Origin: Anaerohabitans sp964387285
GTDB lineage: Bacteria > Zhuqueibacterota > Zhuqueibacteria > Residuimicrobiales > Residuimicrobiaceae
Direction of reading: 5' to 3'
Length of the DNA: 64,000 nucleotides
Assembly: GCA_964387285.1 (NCBI GenBank)
Contig: CAYLWO010000002.1
Location: 62,001-126,000, forward strand
Shown: positions 62,567-64,000 of the stretch, one piece after another
How the letters are laid out: each line of letters starts with the position of its first letter
Numbering within the stretch: the first letter of the stretch is position 1
The notes under the pieces: generated by a model
Seen by the model: only the letters and a program-made list of their open reading frames with translations
What the model was told of the DNA's origin: nothing
Databases searched by the model: none
Position numbers and translations under genes: made by a program

Positions 62567-63004
62567 ATGTCTGAAAGTGAATTTGATCGCAACAGTTTTC
62601 TTAAAGGCCTGCTCATCGGCGGCGCGCTGGGCGCCATCACGGCTTTGTTGTTTGCCCCCAAATCCGGCAAGGAGTTGCGGTCAGACATCAAACGCAAAAG
62701 CGAAGAAGCGGTTGAAGGCACCAAAAGAGTATATGGCGAAGCCCGAGACAAGGCCCAACAGATCCTGAGTGAAGCCGTGGATAAAGCGCAGGAACTGCGC
62801 GAGGAAGCTTCCCGGCAACTGTCCAAGGCCCGCGCCAAAGCGGAAGAGATGCTTACCTCGGCTGAAAACAAGGCCGTCGGCTTTGCCGATTCCGCCAAAG
62901 AGTCCATGGATGCAGCCAAATCGGATTTGGCAAAAAAAAAAGATAAACTAGCGGTTGCTTTTACCGCCGGTGTTGATGCCGCCAAAAAAGAGTTGGGACG
63001 CTAA
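62567..63004 (+). CDS. YtxH-domain stress protein
   Basis: The 145-residue protein begins with the YtxH pattern FLKGLLIGGALGAITALLFAPKSGKELRSDI (one hydrophobic segment), followed by a long charged helix with repeated KAEE/KDK-type motifs likely to form a coiled coil. Members are general-stress proteins in many bacteria. GGAGG lies 6 nt before the ATG. The gene runs with the DUF948-like gene, 29 nt downstream. Confidence 0.82.
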   Translation: MSESEFDRNSFLKGLLIGGALGAITALLFAPKSGKELRSDIKRKSEEAVEGTKRVYGEARDKAQQILSEAVDKAQELREEASRQLSKARAKAEEMLTSAENKAVGFADSAKESMDAAKSDLAKKKDKLAVAFTAGVDAAKKELGR

Positions 63005-63033
63005 CGACCTCAACATAAAGGAGATCGCCGCTT

Positions 63034-63414
63034 ATGACATTAACCATCAGTGTGGCTGTCATCGCAGCCATCATGGTGATCGTCGGCATCGTCTCTGTTG
63101 TTGCGCTTTTTTACATTATTCGTTTGGCCAAAGCGGCAACAAGCATGATCGATACGGCAAAAACGCATCTCGCTCCAGTTACTCGCGACGTCGCGTTGGT
63201 TTCCCAAAAAACAACCGCGATTCTCGATTCGGTTCATCGGCAGGTTGAAACGGTGGAATCCGGTGTAAATACGGTTAAAGATATGGCAGTACGAGCGCGA
63301 CAATTTGAAGAAGATGTCTTGCAAAAAGCCGCCACGCCGCTGCTGGGGACCGTAAATTATCTTGGCGCTATTCGCAAAGGATTTCAGGTTTTTTACGAAG
63401 TCCTGAAAAAATAG
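63034..63414 (+). CDS. DUF948-like membrane protein
   Basis: The 126-residue protein has one N-terminal membrane segment (about 3-28, LTISVAVIAAIMVIVGIVSVVALFYII) and a long helix with heptad character (KAATSMIDTAKTHLAPVTRDVALVSQKTTAILDSV). The design fits DUF948/YtxG proteins, which accompany YtxH. The function is unknown; a role in envelope stress is likely. Confidence 0.7.
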   Translation: MTLTISVAVIAAIMVIVGIVSVVALFYIIRLAKAATSMIDTAKTHLAPVTRDVALVSQKTTAILDSVHRQVETVESGVNTVKDMAVRARQFEEDVLQKAATPLLGTVNYLGAIRKGFQVFYEVLKK

Positions 63415-63434
63415 CCGTTTTATATTAATAAAAC

Positions 63435-63471
63435 TGCCCTACTGCCGATTTTGACAATAGGGCATTTTTTT
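63435..63471 (+). terminator. Bidirectional rho-independent terminator
   Basis: TGCCCTA (63435-63441) pairs with TAGGGCA (63458-63464) around a 16-nt loop and is followed by seven T (63465-63471). The minus strand carries GTTTTATT after the same stem, so it could also end transcripts of the opposing anmK gene. Confidence 0.75.
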
Positions 63472-64000
63472 ATCCTGCCGGACAGATTTTTCCCAATACC
63501 GTTGCTCGTGCTGCGCCGGTAACCGACGGCAAATTTGCCGCGCGCCCACACATGGTCTCATGGGCAAGCACAGCAAAGCAAACAGCTTCTTTTGCTTCAG
63601 AAGGCCAGCCAGCCTGATCTGTTGTTTGTACCTTTGCGTCGAAAAAACAGTTCCGCAGTTGTTGCATGATCTGTTGATTTTTACTGCCCCCGCCGCTGAC
63701 AAACAGAGTTGCAATAGTTCCCTTTGGCAATAAAAACATTTTATAATTGAGATGAATCGCTGACGCAGTCAATGCCGTCACGGTGGCCAGGAAATCGGTT
63801 GTCGATAAACCTCTCTGGTCTGCTGCGATTTTTAACCGATCGACATAGGACGAATCGAATAATTCGCGTCCGGTGGACTTGGGCGGCGTTTTCTGGAAAA
63901 AAGGTTCGTACAGCCACTCTTGCAGCAAAGCTTCATCGACAAGGCCGCGTGCCGCGAGCAAACCGTCTCTATCATACGGTTGATGATAATAACGGCGCAT
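63470..64000 (-). CDS. anmK: Anhydro-N-acetylmuramic acid kinase (5' end outside window)
   Basis: The frame is open to the right edge, so only the C-terminal 176 residues are present. They match AnmK: GRELFDSSYVDRL, AIHLNYKMFLLPKGTIATLFVSGGGSKNQQIMQQL (the ATP-binding loop), and SEAKEAVCFAVLAHETMCGRAANLPSVTGA. The enzyme converts 1,6-anhydro-MurNAc to MurNAc 6-phosphate in murein recycling. It is convergent with the YtxH/DUF948 operon. Confidence 0.9.
   Translation of the reverse strand: MRRYYHQPYDRDGLLAARGLVDEALLQEWLYEPFFQKTPPKSTGRELFDSSYVDRLKIAADQRGLSTTDFLATVTALTASAIHLNYKMFLLPKGTIATLFVSGGGSKNQQIMQQLRNCFFDAKVQTTDQAGWPSEAKEAVCFAVLAHETMCGRAANLPSVTGAARATVLGKICPAG

Noticed and set aside
1..64000. 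CRISPR arrays, insertion sequences, prophage or integron
   Set aside because: No regularly spaced direct repeats, transposase, integrase or cas-like frames were seen on either strand.

Overview
The window looks like a chromosomal segment of an anaerobic, Gram-negative bacterium of the FCB superphylum, possibly Calditrichota or candidate division KSB1 (inference; no rRNA is present). The support is a secreted protein with a C-terminal type IX secretion (Por) sorting domain, a PorV/UPF0164-like outer-membrane protein, LPS acyltransferase and heptosyltransferase genes, REP-like palindromes of the Bacteroidetes kind, rubrerythrin, and two sensor kinases built on an [FeFe]-hydrogenase-like domain. 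No tRNA, rRNA, CRISPR array, transposase or phage gene was seen.

Layout. 1-817: 3' part of a periplasmic sugar-binding protein gene. 972-9115 (minus strand): six-gene catabolic operon (FG-GAP/T9SS protein, UroD-like protein, SSS symporter, secreted all-helical protein, neutral-ceramidase-like protein, cupin). It starts at a perfect 42-bp palindrome laid over a strong promoter, next to a LacI-family repressor gene (9414-10415). 10564-16837 (minus): serA and a phosphorolytic sugar module (GPH symporter, GH130 and GH94 phosphorylases). 17345-18487: outer-membrane protein. 18651-26412 (minus): redox-signalling block with rubrerythrin, DRTGG protein, RR-PAS-kinase, receivers and two ferredoxin/[FeFe]-hydrogenase-like histidine kinases. 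26451-40341 (minus): a 12-gene membrane hydrogenase operon. It holds a molybdopterin FDH-like subunit, HydB- and HydG-like electron-input subunits, a maturation protease, three antiporter-like subunits, and the hydrogenase small, large, ferredoxin and membrane subunits. 40748-42454: adenine deaminase. 42598-46481: receiver/DUF4388 proteins and a degenerate GTPase. 46508-53320: envelope and LPS genes with tsaC and a deoxyhypusine-synthase-like gene. 53348-59545: membrane proteins, SDR, sensor kinase, YfhO. 59689-62407: LiaF-like protein, then an RHH-sat-cysC sulfate-activation operon. 62567-63414: YtxH and DUF948-like stress proteins. 63470-64000: 3' part of anmK.

The most notable observation is in the hydrogenase operon. 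The group-4 [NiFe]-hydrogenase large-subunit gene (30777-32459) is one continuous NuoC-NuoD-type frame interrupted by a single in-frame TGA. The TGA stands exactly where the second cysteine of the L1 motif (RICGIC) should be. It is followed 10 nt later by a perfect 7-bp hairpin with a GGC loop, which fits a bacterial SECIS. This suggests a selenocysteine hydrogenase with Sec as an L1 ligand, whereas the [NiFeSe] enzymes I know of carry Sec in L2. The alternative is a nonsense mutation. In the same operon the FDH-like subunit lacks both the catalytic Sec/Cys (Tyr133) and the substrate Arg (Leu320), so it is probably an electron-transfer or vestigial NuoG-like subunit and not a formate dehydrogenase. 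The two adjacent hydrogenase-like kinases lack the proton-relay cysteine and probably sense redox state or H2 for this operon; one of them appears to start at an ATT codon.
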